A stretch of 64,000 nucleotides of DNA from Mycobacterium branderi (GCF_010728725.1 NZ_AP022607.1:496001-560000), one strand, 5' to 3'; shown: positions 18,522 through 27,999, counted from the stretch's first letter. The notes: generated by a model not told the origin, from the sequence alone. Program-made: numbers and translations.

Positions 18522-18535
18522 CTGCACCTGTGCAG
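18522..18535. promoter_or_regulatory. Inverted repeat in the universal stress gene leader
   Basis: CTGCAC and GTGCAG arms separated by two bases lie about 14-27 bp upstream of the start, just before the ribosome binding site. It could be an operator or a short leader hairpin. Confidence 0.35.
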
Positions 18536-18537
18536 GA

Positions 18538-18566
18538 ACCATTAGCCTGTTCGGCGGTTCGGGCGC
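18538..18566 (+). repeat. Degenerate relative of the 47-bp repeat
   Basis: The core CCATtAGCCtGTtCGGCGGT differs from the corresponding part of the 47-bp repeat at few positions. It is in the same orientation and at a similar distance (about 30 bp) from its gene start as the copy at the MutS-like promoter. This favours a shared regulatory element over a simple insertion scar. Confidence 0.4.
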
Positions 18567-18785
18567 TCCGGCACCCCGGCGGAGATCCATCGCCACCATC
18601 CACCTTAGGCCATCGACCAACGTGCGTGTTCTGCTTGACCAAGCCGAATTTGCGTTGGTTAACTAGTGGCGGCGATGGTGCCCGCCGGGAAGTCGTCTTC
18701 CAAACCGTCACATGGCTGATGGCGCCTGCGAACGAATGGAGTCGCAGGTGATCTATGCACTTCCCTGTCCGGGCGCGCCGGCACC

Positions 18786-19241
18786 ATGACGTCGGCCGAG
18801 GACTCACTAGTCGAATTACGTTGTGCGGTAGCCGTCGTCCGTGGCGACGCGGTGCTGTTGATAGAGCCTCCCGACCGCGGCGATTGGGTACTGCCCGGCG
18901 GACGCCCACACCCACACGAAGGCATGGTGTCGTGCGCGCGGCGAGAGACCCGTGAAGAGACCGGGCTTGACGTCTTCCCCAATAGGTGTGGCCTTGTGCT
19001 GGAAGTCAACGACCGCCTCAGGGACCGTCGCATCGTCGAGCTGGTGTTCGTCGCCGAGGAGTTCGACGCAGCCTCGCAGGTCGCCGGAGAGGCGGGCCGG
19101 CGGCCGGCGTGGGTGAGTTGGGACGAGTTGAAAACGATTACGCTGCACCCGCCCATCGCCGGATTCCTTCCGGACCTTCGTCGTGGTGGCTACGCCCGCT
19201 ACCTCGGCAATATGTGGCGCCCGGAGCCCGGTGATTCATGA
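18786..19241 (+). CDS. Nudix hydrolase
   Basis: The 151-residue protein carries a Nudix box running from GGRPHPHEG to CARRETREETGLDV, with the REXXEE metal-binding glutamates. Substrate specificity cannot be predicted. Its stop overlaps the start of the next gene (ATGA), so it is the first gene of the hyc-type operon. It is transcribed divergently from the universal stress gene. Confidence 0.85.
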   Translation: MTSAEDSLVELRCAVAVVRGDAVLLIEPPDRGDWVLPGGRPHPHEGMVSCARRETREETGLDVFPNRCGLVLEVNDRLRDRRIVELVFVAEEFDAASQVAGEAGRRPAWVSWDELKTITLHPPIAGFLPDLRRGGYARYLGNMWRPEPGDS

Positions 19242-20197
19242 CAGCACTGCCGCTACCGTTGATTCAAGGTTTGCAGGTGGCCACCGTCGCGGGTGGCGCC
19301 CCAGGTGTCAGCGGGTTCATCGCGTGGTTCGAGGCCCGCCTGCAGGGCCGGCGCGGGCCGCGCATCCTGCAGCCCTATTTCGACCTGGCCAAGCTCTTCG
19401 GCAAGGAGTCGCTCACACCAAACGGCGCCGGCCCGATTTTCCGGCTGGCACCAGTGGTGTCCTTCGCCTGCTATCTCACCGTTCCACTGTTGATCCCGGT
19501 GCTCACCACCTACGCGCTGCCATTGGGATACATGGCCGACGTACTCGGTGGAGGACTGATCCTGGCATTCGCCAGCTTCCTGGTCGCCGTCGGTGCGGCC
19601 GAAACCGGTGACTCCTACGCCCAATTGGCGTCCAGCCGGGCCAAGACCTTTGCCGCGATCACCGAGCCGGTCATGCTGCTGGTCTTCTTCACCGCGGCGA
19701 TGATCAGCACAACCGATTTGCCCTATGTCATCGGAGCCACCGTCCGCAGCGGGCCAGACCAAATCGTCCGTCCCGCACACCTGCTCGCCTCCGCAGCGCT
19801 GTTCATGGTGATCATCTACGAAACCGGGCGCATCCCCATCGAAACCCACACCGGCACCATCGAATTCGGGATGATCGAAACAGGCCGCACCTTCGAATAC
19901 TCAGGACCCGATTTGGCGCTGTTGCACTGGGGCTCGGCGGCCAAACAACTGGTGCTGTACGTCATCCTGCTCAACGTCTTCGTAGCGCCCTGGGGAATGG
20001 CGGCGGGTGCATCGCCGATCGAGGTTGGATTGGCCATCCCCGCGATCTTGGGGAAAGCCGCGCTGCTCGGTGCTGCAATTGCGGTGCTGAACAACAGCTA
20101 TGCCAAGCTGCGGCTCTACAAGATCACCGAATTCGTCTCGGCCGCATTGCTGTTGGCAGTCTTGGCGGTGTTCACGCTCTACCTGGGAGGCGGCTGA
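19238..20197 (+). CDS. hycD: Formate hydrogenlyase-like membrane subunit HycD
   Basis: The 319-residue polytopic protein is a NuoH/HycD-type subunit with the segments GRRGPRILQPYFDLAKLFGKE, then AFASFLVAVGAAETGDSYAQLASSR and IETHTGTIEFGM (conserved glutamates). It forms the membrane anchor that contacts the soluble arm. It is first of the six hyc-type genes, each overlapping or abutting the next. Confidence 0.9.
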   Translation: MTALPLPLIQGLQVATVAGGAPGVSGFIAWFEARLQGRRGPRILQPYFDLAKLFGKESLTPNGAGPIFRLAPVVSFACYLTVPLLIPVLTTYALPLGYMADVLGGGLILAFASFLVAVGAAETGDSYAQLASSRAKTFAAITEPVMLLVFFTAAMISTTDLPYVIGATVRSGPDQIVRPAHLLASAALFMVIIYETGRIPIETHTGTIEFGMIETGRTFEYSGPDLALLHWGSAAKQLVLYVILLNVFVAPWGMAAGASPIEVGLAIPAILGKAALLGAAIAVLNNSYAKLRLYKITEFVSAALLLAVLAVFTLYLGGG

Positions 20198-20877
20198 TGG
20201 CGTTGGCGGGCAACCAGTTCGTTCCCACGGTCTACGACGGAACCGCCAACACCGTGGCGCTGATCGTGCTGCTGCTGGAGTTCGGGATGTTGCGGCAAGC
20301 GATGCTGCGCGGCCAGGTCCGGCTGTACGCAGGGCAGTCATTCGCGGTCAGCGTGCTGGCCGGCGTCGTCGCCTTCCACCATCATGTTCCCGAGCTGTAC
20401 GCGCTTGCCGTGTTGTCGTTCTTGCTCAAAGTGATCGCCGTCCCGCTGCTGGTGTTCGGGCTGCTTCGGGAAGCCCCTGAAGAGATCGCCGGCAGCGGAG
20501 TGCTCGGTGTGGCAACCGAAGTGCTGATCTCGATCGGCATCGGTGCGTTCGGGTTTTTCGCCGTTGGTGTTCTCGGTATCCATTCCGAAATGCTGCCCAC
20601 CACCGCGCTCAGCTTGTCGGTGGCGGTAGTGCTGGTGGCCTTCGTGCTGATGATCGTTCGGCGCGACGTGGTCAGTCAAGCCATCGGCTTCTTCTCGCTG
20701 GAAAACGGCGCGTCCCTGGCGAGCATGGTCGTAGCAGCGGGAATGCCGCTCATCCTCGAGGTCGCGTTCTTGTTCGACCTGCTGGTGGCCGTCGTGGTAT
20801 TCGGGGTGCTGATGCGCACCCACCATCGGCGGACGCGGTCGCTGTCCACGGCATCGCTCGATCGGCTCCGGGGGTAG
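20197..20877 (+). CDS. hycP: HycP/HyfE-like small membrane subunit
   Basis: The 226-residue protein has about seven hydrophobic helices with the conserved GVVAFHHHVPELYALAV segment and IVRRDVVSQAIGFFSLENG. It resembles Rv0085 of M. tuberculosis (HycP) and HyfE-type subunits related to NuoK. It overlaps hycD by one base and ends 3 bp before hycQ. Confidence 0.85.
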   Translation: MALAGNQFVPTVYDGTANTVALIVLLLEFGMLRQAMLRGQVRLYAGQSFAVSVLAGVVAFHHHVPELYALAVLSFLLKVIAVPLLVFGLLREAPEEIAGSGVLGVATEVLISIGIGAFGFFAVGVLGIHSEMLPTTALSLSVAVVLVAFVLMIVRRDVVSQAIGFFSLENGASLASMVVAAGMPLILEVAFLFDLLVAVVVFGVLMRTHHRRTRSLSTASLDRLRG

Positions 20878-20880
20878 CCG

Positions 20881-22392
20881 ATGTCCGCGGTGATGGTGCT
20901 GCTCATTGTCCTGCCGTTGCTCACCATGCTGGTGTGTACCGTTGCGCCACACGGAGTTGCCGCGGCTGCCACCGCAGTTACGGGGATCATCGCCCTCGTG
21001 CTGGCAGCGATACTGGTGCCGGCCAGTCTCAACCACACCCTCACGGCGCTGCGGTACCTGCGCGCCGATGCACTTTCTGTCGTGTTCCTGCTGGGCACCT
21101 GCTTCGTCTATGCGGTCGTCGGGGTGTATTCCATCGGATACCTCGGCGACGAAGCGCGTGCTGTTCGATCCGACACCGCCGAGGAGCAGGCGCTGTTCGC
21201 CCGCTATAGCACCCAGTTCTATTTGGGGGTCAACGCCTTTGCCTGGTCGATGATCTGCGCACCGCTGGTCAACGGTCTGGCCCTGCTGTGGATTGCCGTG
21301 GAAATCACCACCGTCGTCTCGGCGCTGTTGGTGGCGCTGGACAACACCGAAGGCGCAACCGAGGCCGCGTGGAAGTATGTGCTGATCGCGTCGTCCGGGC
21401 TCGGCATCGCGCTGCTGGCCACAATTTTCATGTACTACTCGGGCGCGCAGGTTCTCGGCCAGTCCTATGATCTGGCGTTCGACCCATTGATCACCGCCGG
21501 CAACCAATTGTCCCAGACGCCGGTACGTTTGGCGTTCGTCTTGGCGGTGGTGGGTTTCGGCACCAAGGTGGGACTGTTTCCGGTGCACACGTGGCTGCCG
21601 GATGCGCATGCCGAGGCGCCGACACCGGTGTCGGCGCTGCTGTCGGGGTCACTGCTGGCGGTGAGCTTCTACGCGATCCTGCGCTATTACCAGATCACCG
21701 TCGCGGCCCTCGGGCCGCGGTTTCCGCAGATCGTGCTGTTGGTCTTTGGTGTGCTGTCGTTGCTGCTGGCGGCGCTGTACCTACTCGAGCAGCGTGATAT
21801 CAAGCGGCTGCTCGCTTATTCGAGCGTCGAGCATATGGGCATCATTGCGATCGGTGTCAGCTTCGGCGCGTCGATTGCGTTTTCGGGTGTGCTCTTGCAT
21901 GTTCTCGCGCACGCCGCCGCCAAGGCCAACGCGTTCATGGGGGCCGGTGTGCTGGTGCGCAAGTTCGGGACCAAGGAACTCGCCCGGATGGCACAGGGCA
22001 TCGGGCTGCTTCCGTGGTCGGGTCCGATGTTTTTGGTCGCCGTTTTCGCTTTGTCGGCGATGCCGCCGTTCGCCTTGTTCCGCAGTGAGTTTCAAATTGT
22101 TGCCGGCGGCTTCACCCACGGCCGCAACGTGGCCACCGCGGCGCTCGTCATCCTGGTCAACCTCGCGTTTCTGGGGCTGACGTGGGCGACGACGCGGATA
22201 TTGTTTCGACCGGAGCCAGAAGCGCCGAGCGCGGACGGGTCTACATTGAGTGCCGGCGAGCCGAGCCGCTGGATGGTGGCACCGGTCGCGGTAGGAGTGC
22301 TGGTTCTCGTGGTGTTGGGGGTGGCACCGCCGTCGGATTTGGTCGATCTGCTCCACCACGGTGCGGCCGAGTTGATGGTGGGTACGCGATGA
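20881..22392 (+). CDS. hycQ: Antiporter-like membrane subunit HycQ
   Basis: The 503-residue Mrp/NuoN-type subunit has about 14 helices. It includes a helix with conserved Glu (WIAVEITTVVSALLVALD), the Lys-containing segment FGTKVGLFPVHTWLPDAHAEAP, and LLAYSSVEHMGIIAIG. Such subunits move protons or sodium. It overlaps hycE by 4 bp. Confidence 0.88.
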   Translation: MSAVMVLLIVLPLLTMLVCTVAPHGVAAAATAVTGIIALVLAAILVPASLNHTLTALRYLRADALSVVFLLGTCFVYAVVGVYSIGYLGDEARAVRSDTAEEQALFARYSTQFYLGVNAFAWSMICAPLVNGLALLWIAVEITTVVSALLVALDNTEGATEAAWKYVLIASSGLGIALLATIFMYYSGAQVLGQSYDLAFDPLITAGNQLSQTPVRLAFVLAVVGFGTKVGLFPVHTWLPDAHAEAPTPVSALLSGSLLAVSFYAILRYYQITVAALGPRFPQIVLLVFGVLSLLLAALYLLEQRDIKRLLAYSSVEHMGIIAIGVSFGASIAFSGVLLHVLAHAAAKANAFMGAGVLVRKFGTKELARMAQGIGLLPWSGPMFLVAVFALSAMPPFALFRSEFQIVAGGFTHGRNVATAALVILVNLAFLGLTWATTRILFRPEPEAPSADGSTLSAGEPSRWMVAPVAVGVLVLVVLGVAPPSDLVDLLHHGAAELMVGTR

Positions 22393-23909
22393 GCATCGCG
22401 GTTACGATCACCGTCACCGACCTGGATCTGAATCAGTGGCGCATGCAGATCCGCGACCGTGTCACAGCGGGTGAGCGATTCGCGGGGCTATACAGCACCC
22501 ATCGTGGCGACGCGGCACAACTGCACGCGCTACTCGTCGGCGGCGATTCGGTCAGCTGTCTGCGGGCCGGCCTGTCGCCGCAAACCAACGGCTCGCTGTC
22601 GTATCCGTCGCTGACGCCCGAAGTGCCGGCGGCATTTTGGTACGAACGCGCACTACACGATCTGTCCGGTGTGATACCCCTGGGCCACTCACGGCTGGAT
22701 CCGCTGCTGCTGCCTCGCGAGCCAGGGCAGCCGTCGCCGCGGCCGGGCAACTCGGAGCAGGCCGCACTGGAACGCCACATCCATTCTCGCGCCGCGGAGC
22801 AACATGGGCCCGTCGACGTCAGGGGTGGCGGCGTCTTCACGTTGCCACTCGGACCGGTGCGCTCCGGCGTGTTCGAATCGATCGAATTCCTGATCGAAAC
22901 ACCGGGCGAGGACATTCCGCATCTGAACATCCGGCCGCATTACAAGCATCGCGGAATCGCCAAGCGGTTCGAGACATTGCCAGTAGCCGACGGAATCCTG
23001 GTTGCCGAACGGGTGGAGGGCATCGCCTCGATCGCGCACGCGCTCGCTTTCGCCCACGCTGTCGAAACGCTCGCAGGTGTCAGCCCACCGCCGCGCGCGC
23101 AGATGGTGCGGGTGATCCACGCCGAGCTGGAACGCATCGCGAACCACCTCGACGTGGTCATGCGGCTCTGCGACGCCGCCGGGTTGGCCGTCCCCATCGC
23201 TCGATTCGGGTGGCACAAGGAGTTGGTGTTGCGATTGGTGTCGGCGCTGTGCGGCAACAGATTCGGCCGCTCGGTGGTCTGCCCCGGCGGTGTCAACGCC
23301 GAGCCGCGACTCCCGCCCGCGGGCATTTCCGAACAAGTCGCGGTGATCCTGCGACGCATCCGTGGCGACCGCGACGCACTCATGGTCGACGCGTCGTTCC
23401 TCGACCGGCTGCGAGGAACCGGACATCTCGACCCCGCACTGGCCGCGTCGCATGGCGCACTCGGACCGGTCGGCCGCGGCTCCGGATACGACGATGATGC
23501 TCGTCGCCGCGCCTACGACGGCTACGTCCAACTGCCGGCCGTCGACGGCGCTGTAGTGCAGGACGGTGGTGACGCCTTGGCGCGACTACGGGTGCGGTGG
23601 ACCGAAATCGACATCTCGGCCGAGCTGATCGCCCGTGCCTGCGACCGGCTTGCAACCATGTCCGATACCGCACTCGCAATGCCGATACCCGACGTCGACG
23701 GCTTTGCATTGGGCTGGGCGGAGGCGCCGCAGGGCGAGGTGCTGTACGGGCTGGAGGTCCGCGACGGGGCGATCGTGCGTTGCTTTGCGCGCTCCGCCTC
23801 TCTGCACAACATGTTGCTTTTTCACGACGTCTTCCAGGGCGACGTGTTCACCGACTTCCCGTTCATCGAGGCGAGTTTCGGGCTGTGCTACGCCGGGGTG
23901 GCGATGTAG
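22389..23909 (+). CDS. hycE: HycE-like large subunit lacking NiFe ligands
   Basis: This 506-residue protein combines a NuoC-like N-terminal domain (1-150) with a NuoD/HycE-like large subunit. The site that is RxCGxC in hydrogenases reads RVEGIASIAH at 208-217, so both cysteines are replaced by Glu210 and Ala213. The C-terminal DPCxxC reads GLCYAG at 498-503, with only the first Cys left. It cannot bind a NiFe centre as hydrogenases do, and it resembles energy-converting hydrogenase-related (Ehr) complexes. The start at 22389 is set by the ATGA overlap with hycQ. Confidence 0.88.
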   Translation: MSIAVTITVTDLDLNQWRMQIRDRVTAGERFAGLYSTHRGDAAQLHALLVGGDSVSCLRAGLSPQTNGSLSYPSLTPEVPAAFWYERALHDLSGVIPLGHSRLDPLLLPREPGQPSPRPGNSEQAALERHIHSRAAEQHGPVDVRGGGVFTLPLGPVRSGVFESIEFLIETPGEDIPHLNIRPHYKHRGIAKRFETLPVADGILVAERVEGIASIAHALAFAHAVETLAGVSPPPRAQMVRVIHAELERIANHLDVVMRLCDAAGLAVPIARFGWHKELVLRLVSALCGNRFGRSVVCPGGVNAEPRLPPAGISEQVAVILRRIRGDRDALMVDASFLDRLRGTGHLDPALAASHGALGPVGRGSGYDDDARRRAYDGYVQLPAVDGAVVQDGGDALARLRVRWTEIDISAELIARACDRLATMSDTALAMPIPDVDGFALGWAEAPQGEVLYGLEVRDGAIVRCFARSASLHNMLLFHDVFQGDVFTDFPFIEASFGLCYAGVAM

Positions 23910-24704
23910 ATGGCGTGGGCGTTCAGAGGGCTGCGCAACGGAGTTGTCACGACTGCGTGGCCGAAGGGTGCAGACGAGTACTTCGACGGATTCGCCGCGT
24001 CAGTCCGGGTGCTCGATTCCGGCTCTGCCGTGCCGGATTCGGTTGCCGACGCGGCCGCTGCCTGTCCCACCGATGCTATTTCGGTGGAGCCGAGGCCACA
24101 GCTGGATCGCGGGCGCTGCATTCTGTGCGGGCGGTGCGTTCGCCTGGCCCCAGATTGGTTCGCATGGGAATCGGGGTGTGGCACAGCAGACCTGGCATGC
24201 CGGGCATTGGTGGTTGGTGATGTCGAAGAAACCGACGAGGCGTTGGCGCAGCTGCGAGCCAGCTTGGCCCGGCGGGTGCGGCGGCTGCGCCGTTCGGTGC
24301 ACATTCGTCATGTCGACACCGGATCAAACGGCAGCGACGAGTGGGAGATCCAGGCGCTGACCAATCCGGTCTACGACGTGCACCGGTTGGGCATCTTCTT
24401 TACCGCCAGCCCCCGTCACGCGGACATTTTGCTGGCAACCGGTATCGGCGTTGCCGGGATGGTCGAGCCGCTGCGCCGCACGCTCGAGGCGATGCCGGAG
24501 CCGACCGTCGTGATCGCCGTTGGCACCGACGCCATCAGCGGAGGCATCCTCGGCGGCGGATATATCGGCGGTACCGGGATATCCGAACATGTTCCGGTTG
24601 ATGTGTGGGTGCCGGGCGCGCCGGCCTCGCCGTTCAGCGTGCTGCACGGCATTCTGCTGGCGCTGGATCGCGTGCCCGCGGGAATCACAGGGGGCACGCG
24701 GTGA
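23910..24704 (+). CDS. Ferredoxin plus NuoB/HycG-like small subunit fusion
   Basis: The 264-residue protein joins an N-terminal ferredoxin-like domain to a NuoB/HycG domain, as in M. tuberculosis Rv0082. Cys52 and Cys70, Cys73 and Cys76 could bind one [4Fe-4S] cluster. In the second domain every cluster position is changed: the CNGC region reads SNGS at 139-142, the next Cys site reads GTDAIS at 205-210, and PGCPP reads PGAPA at 235-239. The N2-type cluster therefore seems to be absent. It starts right after hycE and overlaps the next gene by 4 bp. Confidence 0.85.
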   Translation: MAWAFRGLRNGVVTTAWPKGADEYFDGFAASVRVLDSGSAVPDSVADAAAACPTDAISVEPRPQLDRGRCILCGRCVRLAPDWFAWESGCGTADLACRALVVGDVEETDEALAQLRASLARRVRRLRRSVHIRHVDTGSNGSDEWEIQALTNPVYDVHRLGIFFTASPRHADILLATGIGVAGMVEPLRRTLEAMPEPTVVIAVGTDAISGGILGGGYIGGTGISEHVPVDVWVPGAPASPFSVLHGILLALDRVPAGITGGTR

Positions 24705-26716
24705 TCGCCGTCGGGCTGGTGTTGACTGCCGCGGCAGTCGTCCTCAGCTGGTGCGCAGGGCTTGACCGTCGCAGGGGCGCACAGGTAGGGCTGGAGACGA
24801 TGGCGTCCGTCGTGAATTTGACGGCGGCCGTGCTGTTCACAATCGGCGGAGCGTTGGGCTTAGCCGGTCGGTCCGAGCGACTCGAACTCGGCGGCCTGGC
24901 CGGTCTGGGGCCGGCCAACCTGACCATCGACCGGTTGTCGGGCCTGTTCCTGGTCATTTCGTTCGGAGTTGCCGTCCCGGTCCTGATGGCGGCGGCGGCA
25001 CCGGCGAACCGGCCCCGTCCCCGCCTGCCGGCCGCCGCCGCCATCGGGTTGGCGGCCGTCGCGGTCATCGTCACCGCGGACAACTTCTTCGTACTGCTCT
25101 TCGGTTGGGAGACACTGACCGTCGCGTTCTACCTGATGGCCGGCTACGACCGCGATCTACCAGGCCGAGTTGCCGGGTCGGTTATCACAGTCGTTTTCGG
25201 CAAGGCCAGCGGCGCAGCGATACTGCTGGGCGCACTGCTGCTGGTGGGGCGGACGCACACCTTCGTGTTCAGCCCAGAGATGGTGGATTCACGCAGCGCT
25301 GTCGGTCAGGCCGCCTATGCGTTCCTGTTGCTGGGCTTCGGCATCAAAGTCGGCATCGTTCCCGCGCATATCTGGGTGCCTCGCGGCTATGCCGCAGCTC
25401 CCGGGCCGGCACGCGCGGTGATGGCCGGAGTCGCGGTCAACGTCGGCTTCTACGGGATGTGGCGCACGCTGGACGTCCTTGGTGCGCCGCCGGTGTGGCT
25501 AGTATGCACGGTCCTGATCGTTGGGGGGGTGACCGCCATCCTGGGCATCGCCCATGCTGCGGTCAATCCCGATCTGGCCGCGTTGATCTCGTGGTCGAGT
25601 GTGGAAAATGCGGGCGTGATCATCGCCGGGTTCGGCGTGGCGCTGGTTGGCGCTGCTGCGGCCGAGCCGAAATTGATCGCGGCCGGACTGGTGGCCGGCA
25701 CCGCCCAGGTGATGACGCATGCCTTGGGCAAGGCAGCGTTGTTCGTCTCGGCTTCTGCGATCGAGCAGGCGACTGGCACCACCGACCTCGACCGGCTGGG
25801 GGCCGTCGTTCGTCGCCTGCCCTGGGCCGGGACGGGTTTGGTGATCGGGTCGCTGACATTGGCTGGCGTGCCGTTGACCGCTGGCTTTGCGTCGGAGTGG
25901 TTCACGCTGGAGTCGCTGATGCAGCAGTTCCGGGTATCGAGCCTTGCCATGCAGCTTTCTACCGCAGTGAGCGGTGCCTTGGTCGCCTTGACGATCGGTA
26001 TCGCAGCCGTGACGTTCGTGCGGGTGGTCGCGTTGACGGCGTTCGGTCCGGAGCGAATGGGTGAGCCGCCGATGGATCCGGATGGTGCGCGGGTGGATCG
26101 TGAATGGCCGTACCGACTCGGCATAGCCGCCTTGGTGGCCGGCTGCCTGGGCGCCGCGGCCTTCGCGCCGCTGCAGGTGCGGCTCATCGGACGCGGCTTG
26201 ACGCCGATCGTGGGCGATCAGGCGTCGGGCGCCAACGCCAAGCCGTGGGTGCTGCAGCCGGTCTACGCCGACTTCTCCGCGCTGTCCCCCACGTGGCTCT
26301 GGATCGTGTTGCCCGCAATGGCAGTCGTGATTGCCGGCTTTGCGGCGTTGTTCGCCGGACGTAACCCTTTTCGGACACGCCGGGTGGTGCCGTGGTCGTC
26401 CGCATCGCCTGGGGTCGACCGGGGAGTGGGCTACACCTCGTTTGCCTACGCCAACCCGGTCCGCAATGTGCTGAGCACCATGCTGTTGACGACTTCTGGA
26501 TTGGTCACATCCACGGATGAGCCGACCCGAGGCCTGACTTACCGTGTCGACGTCGTCGACCTTGTCGAGCGGTACTTCTATCGGCCGCTGACCGTCGGCA
26601 CGCTCTATGTATCGCGAATTGCCAAGCGGCTGCAGTCGGGTCGGCTCGATGCATACATGGCCTACATGCTGATCGCGGTGCTGGCCGTGCTAGCGGTGGT
26701 GATCGCTACCTCGTGA
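24701..26716 (+). CDS. HyfB/NuoL-like antiporter subunit (Rv0083-like)
   Basis: The 671-residue protein has many transmembrane helices and the core antiporter motifs: FVLLFGWETLTVAFYLMAGYD with the conserved Glu, GFGIKVGIVPAHIWVP with Lys, and LISWSSVENAGVI. A final helix near the C-terminus resembles the anchoring helix of the family. It ends the hyc-type operon and is convergent with enolase, 17 bp apart. The GTG start is set by the GTGA overlap with the previous gene. Confidence 0.88.
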   Translation: MIAVGLVLTAAAVVLSWCAGLDRRRGAQVGLETMASVVNLTAAVLFTIGGALGLAGRSERLELGGLAGLGPANLTIDRLSGLFLVISFGVAVPVLMAAAAPANRPRPRLPAAAAIGLAAVAVIVTADNFFVLLFGWETLTVAFYLMAGYDRDLPGRVAGSVITVVFGKASGAAILLGALLLVGRTHTFVFSPEMVDSRSAVGQAAYAFLLLGFGIKVGIVPAHIWVPRGYAAAPGPARAVMAGVAVNVGFYGMWRTLDVLGAPPVWLVCTVLIVGGVTAILGIAHAAVNPDLAALISWSSVENAGVIIAGFGVALVGAAAAEPKLIAAGLVAGTAQVMTHALGKAALFVSASAIEQATGTTDLDRLGAVVRRLPWAGTGLVIGSLTLAGVPLTAGFASEWFTLESLMQQFRVSSLAMQLSTAVSGALVALTIGIAAVTFVRVVALTAFGPERMGEPPMDPDGARVDREWPYRLGIAALVAGCLGAAAFAPLQVRLIGRGLTPIVGDQASGANAKPWVLQPVYADFSALSPTWLWIVLPAMAVVIAGFAALFAGRNPFRTRRVVPWSSASPGVDRGVGYTSFAYANPVRNVLSTMLLTTSGLVTSTDEPTRGLTYRVDVVDLVERYFYRPLTVGTLYVSRIAKRLQSGRLDAYMAYMLIAVLAVLAVVIATS

Positions 26717-26733
26717 TCACTAACTCTGGGATG

Positions 26734-27999
26734 TCAATGGCGGGGCAATCCGAACGCCAAATCAGCATCGGCGGCTATTTCGAGCAGCCGGTTGTATTTG
26801 GCTACCCGCTCGCCCCGGGCAGGGGCACCCGACTTGAGCTGACCGCACCCCGAACCGACTGCCAGGTCGGCGATGAACGAATCGGACGTCTCGCCGGAGC
26901 GGTGCGAAATCATCGCGCCGTACCCCGAGGCTCGGCAAACCGCCAAGGCGGCAAGGGTTTCCGAAACCGTCCCGATTTGGTTCACCTTGATCAGGGCGGC
27001 GTTGGCGATACCCGCGCTCACCGCGGAGCTGATCAGCTCGGAGTTGGTGACGAAGTTGTCGTCGCCAACCAGCTGCACGCGATCACCGAGCGCGCCAGTC
27101 AGCTTCCGCCAGCCCGCCGTGTCGTGTTCCCCCATCCCGTCTTCGATGCTCCACACCGGATATTTTTCGACAATGCTGATGTAGCGCTCGATCAGCTCGT
27201 CGCTGCTAAGCGATTCAGCGCACAGCCAGTAGCGGCCGTCGCGGTGGAATTCGCTGGCGGCGGGGTCCAGCGCGATGGCGACGCCGCTATGCCCGGCCGT
27301 GTATCCGGCGTCGTCGATGGCCTCGGTCAGAAGCGCCAGAACCTCTTCCGGGGAATCGATTTCCGGTGCGAAGCCGCCCTCATCCCCAAGCCCGGTCGCC
27401 AACCGACGATCGGCCAATGCGGATCGCAGCCGTCGATACACTTCGGCCCCGGCCCGGATCGCTTCGGGCAGCGACGGCGCGCCGACGGGAGCGATCATGA
27501 ACTCCTGGAAGTCGAGTTTGTTCAGCGCATGTGCGCCGCCATTGACGACGTTGAAGTGTGGCACCGGCAGCCGAGGAACCACGCCGGCAGGAGTCAGCCA
27601 CTGCCACAACGGTTGTCCGGACTCTCGCGCGAACGCCCGCGCCGCAGCCATCGACACGCCGACGATCGCGTTGGCACCCAATCGCGATTTGTCGACAGTG
27701 CCGTCCAGTTCCCGCAGAGCTTGATCCAGCTCCTCGAGGGAAGCGAACGAGCGATCGATCAGGGCGTCCGCGATGGGACCGTTGACGTTTTCGACCGCCC
27801 GTCGCACACCCTGCCCGGCGTAGCGCTGGTCGTCGCCGTCGCGCAGCTCGATGGCCTCCCGCGTGCCGGTCGAGGCGCCGGCAGGTACTCCCGAACGCAC
27901 CTGGGTTCCATCGGGCAATGTGGCGGTTACCGACACAGTGGGACGGCCACGCGAGTCGAGGATCTCTATCGCCGATATCGACGAAAACCGTACGGCCAT
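26734..27999 (-). CDS. eno: Enolase (2-phosphoglycerate dehydratase)
   Basis: The 421-residue enzyme is full-length. The sequence shows metal ligands in IALDPAASEF, WSIEDGMGEHD and VGDDNFVTN, the catalytic Lys of ALIKVNQIGT, the SHRSGET phosphate-binding loop, and the GGFAPE Glu. It converts 2-phosphoglycerate to phosphoenolpyruvate. This is likely a second enolase, since it lies outside the usual housekeeping context. The start at 27999 follows GGAAGGAACTC. It is divergent from DUF190. Confidence 0.9.
   Translation of the reverse strand: MAVRFSSISAIEILDSRGRPTVSVTATLPDGTQVRSGVPAGASTGTREAIELRDGDDQRYAGQGVRRAVENVNGPIADALIDRSFASLEELDQALRELDGTVDKSRLGANAIVGVSMAAARAFARESGQPLWQWLTPAGVVPRLPVPHFNVVNGGAHALNKLDFQEFMIAPVGAPSLPEAIRAGAEVYRRLRSALADRRLATGLGDEGGFAPEIDSPEEVLALLTEAIDDAGYTAGHSGVAIALDPAASEFHRDGRYWLCAESLSSDELIERYISIVEKYPVWSIEDGMGEHDTAGWRKLTGALGDRVQLVGDDNFVTNSELISSAVSAGIANAALIKVNQIGTVSETLAALAVCRASGYGAMISHRSGETSDSFIADLAVGSGCGQLKSGAPARGERVAKYNRLLEIAADADLAFGLPRH

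Noticed and set aside
16900..18785. DosR boxes at the stress genes
   Set aside because: Only half-site resemblances were found; no full 20-bp palindrome.
20338..21609. A 423-codon minus-strand frame opposite hycP and hycQ
   Set aside because: It is rich in His, Gln and Arg in the way antisense frames of membrane proteins are; no motif seen.
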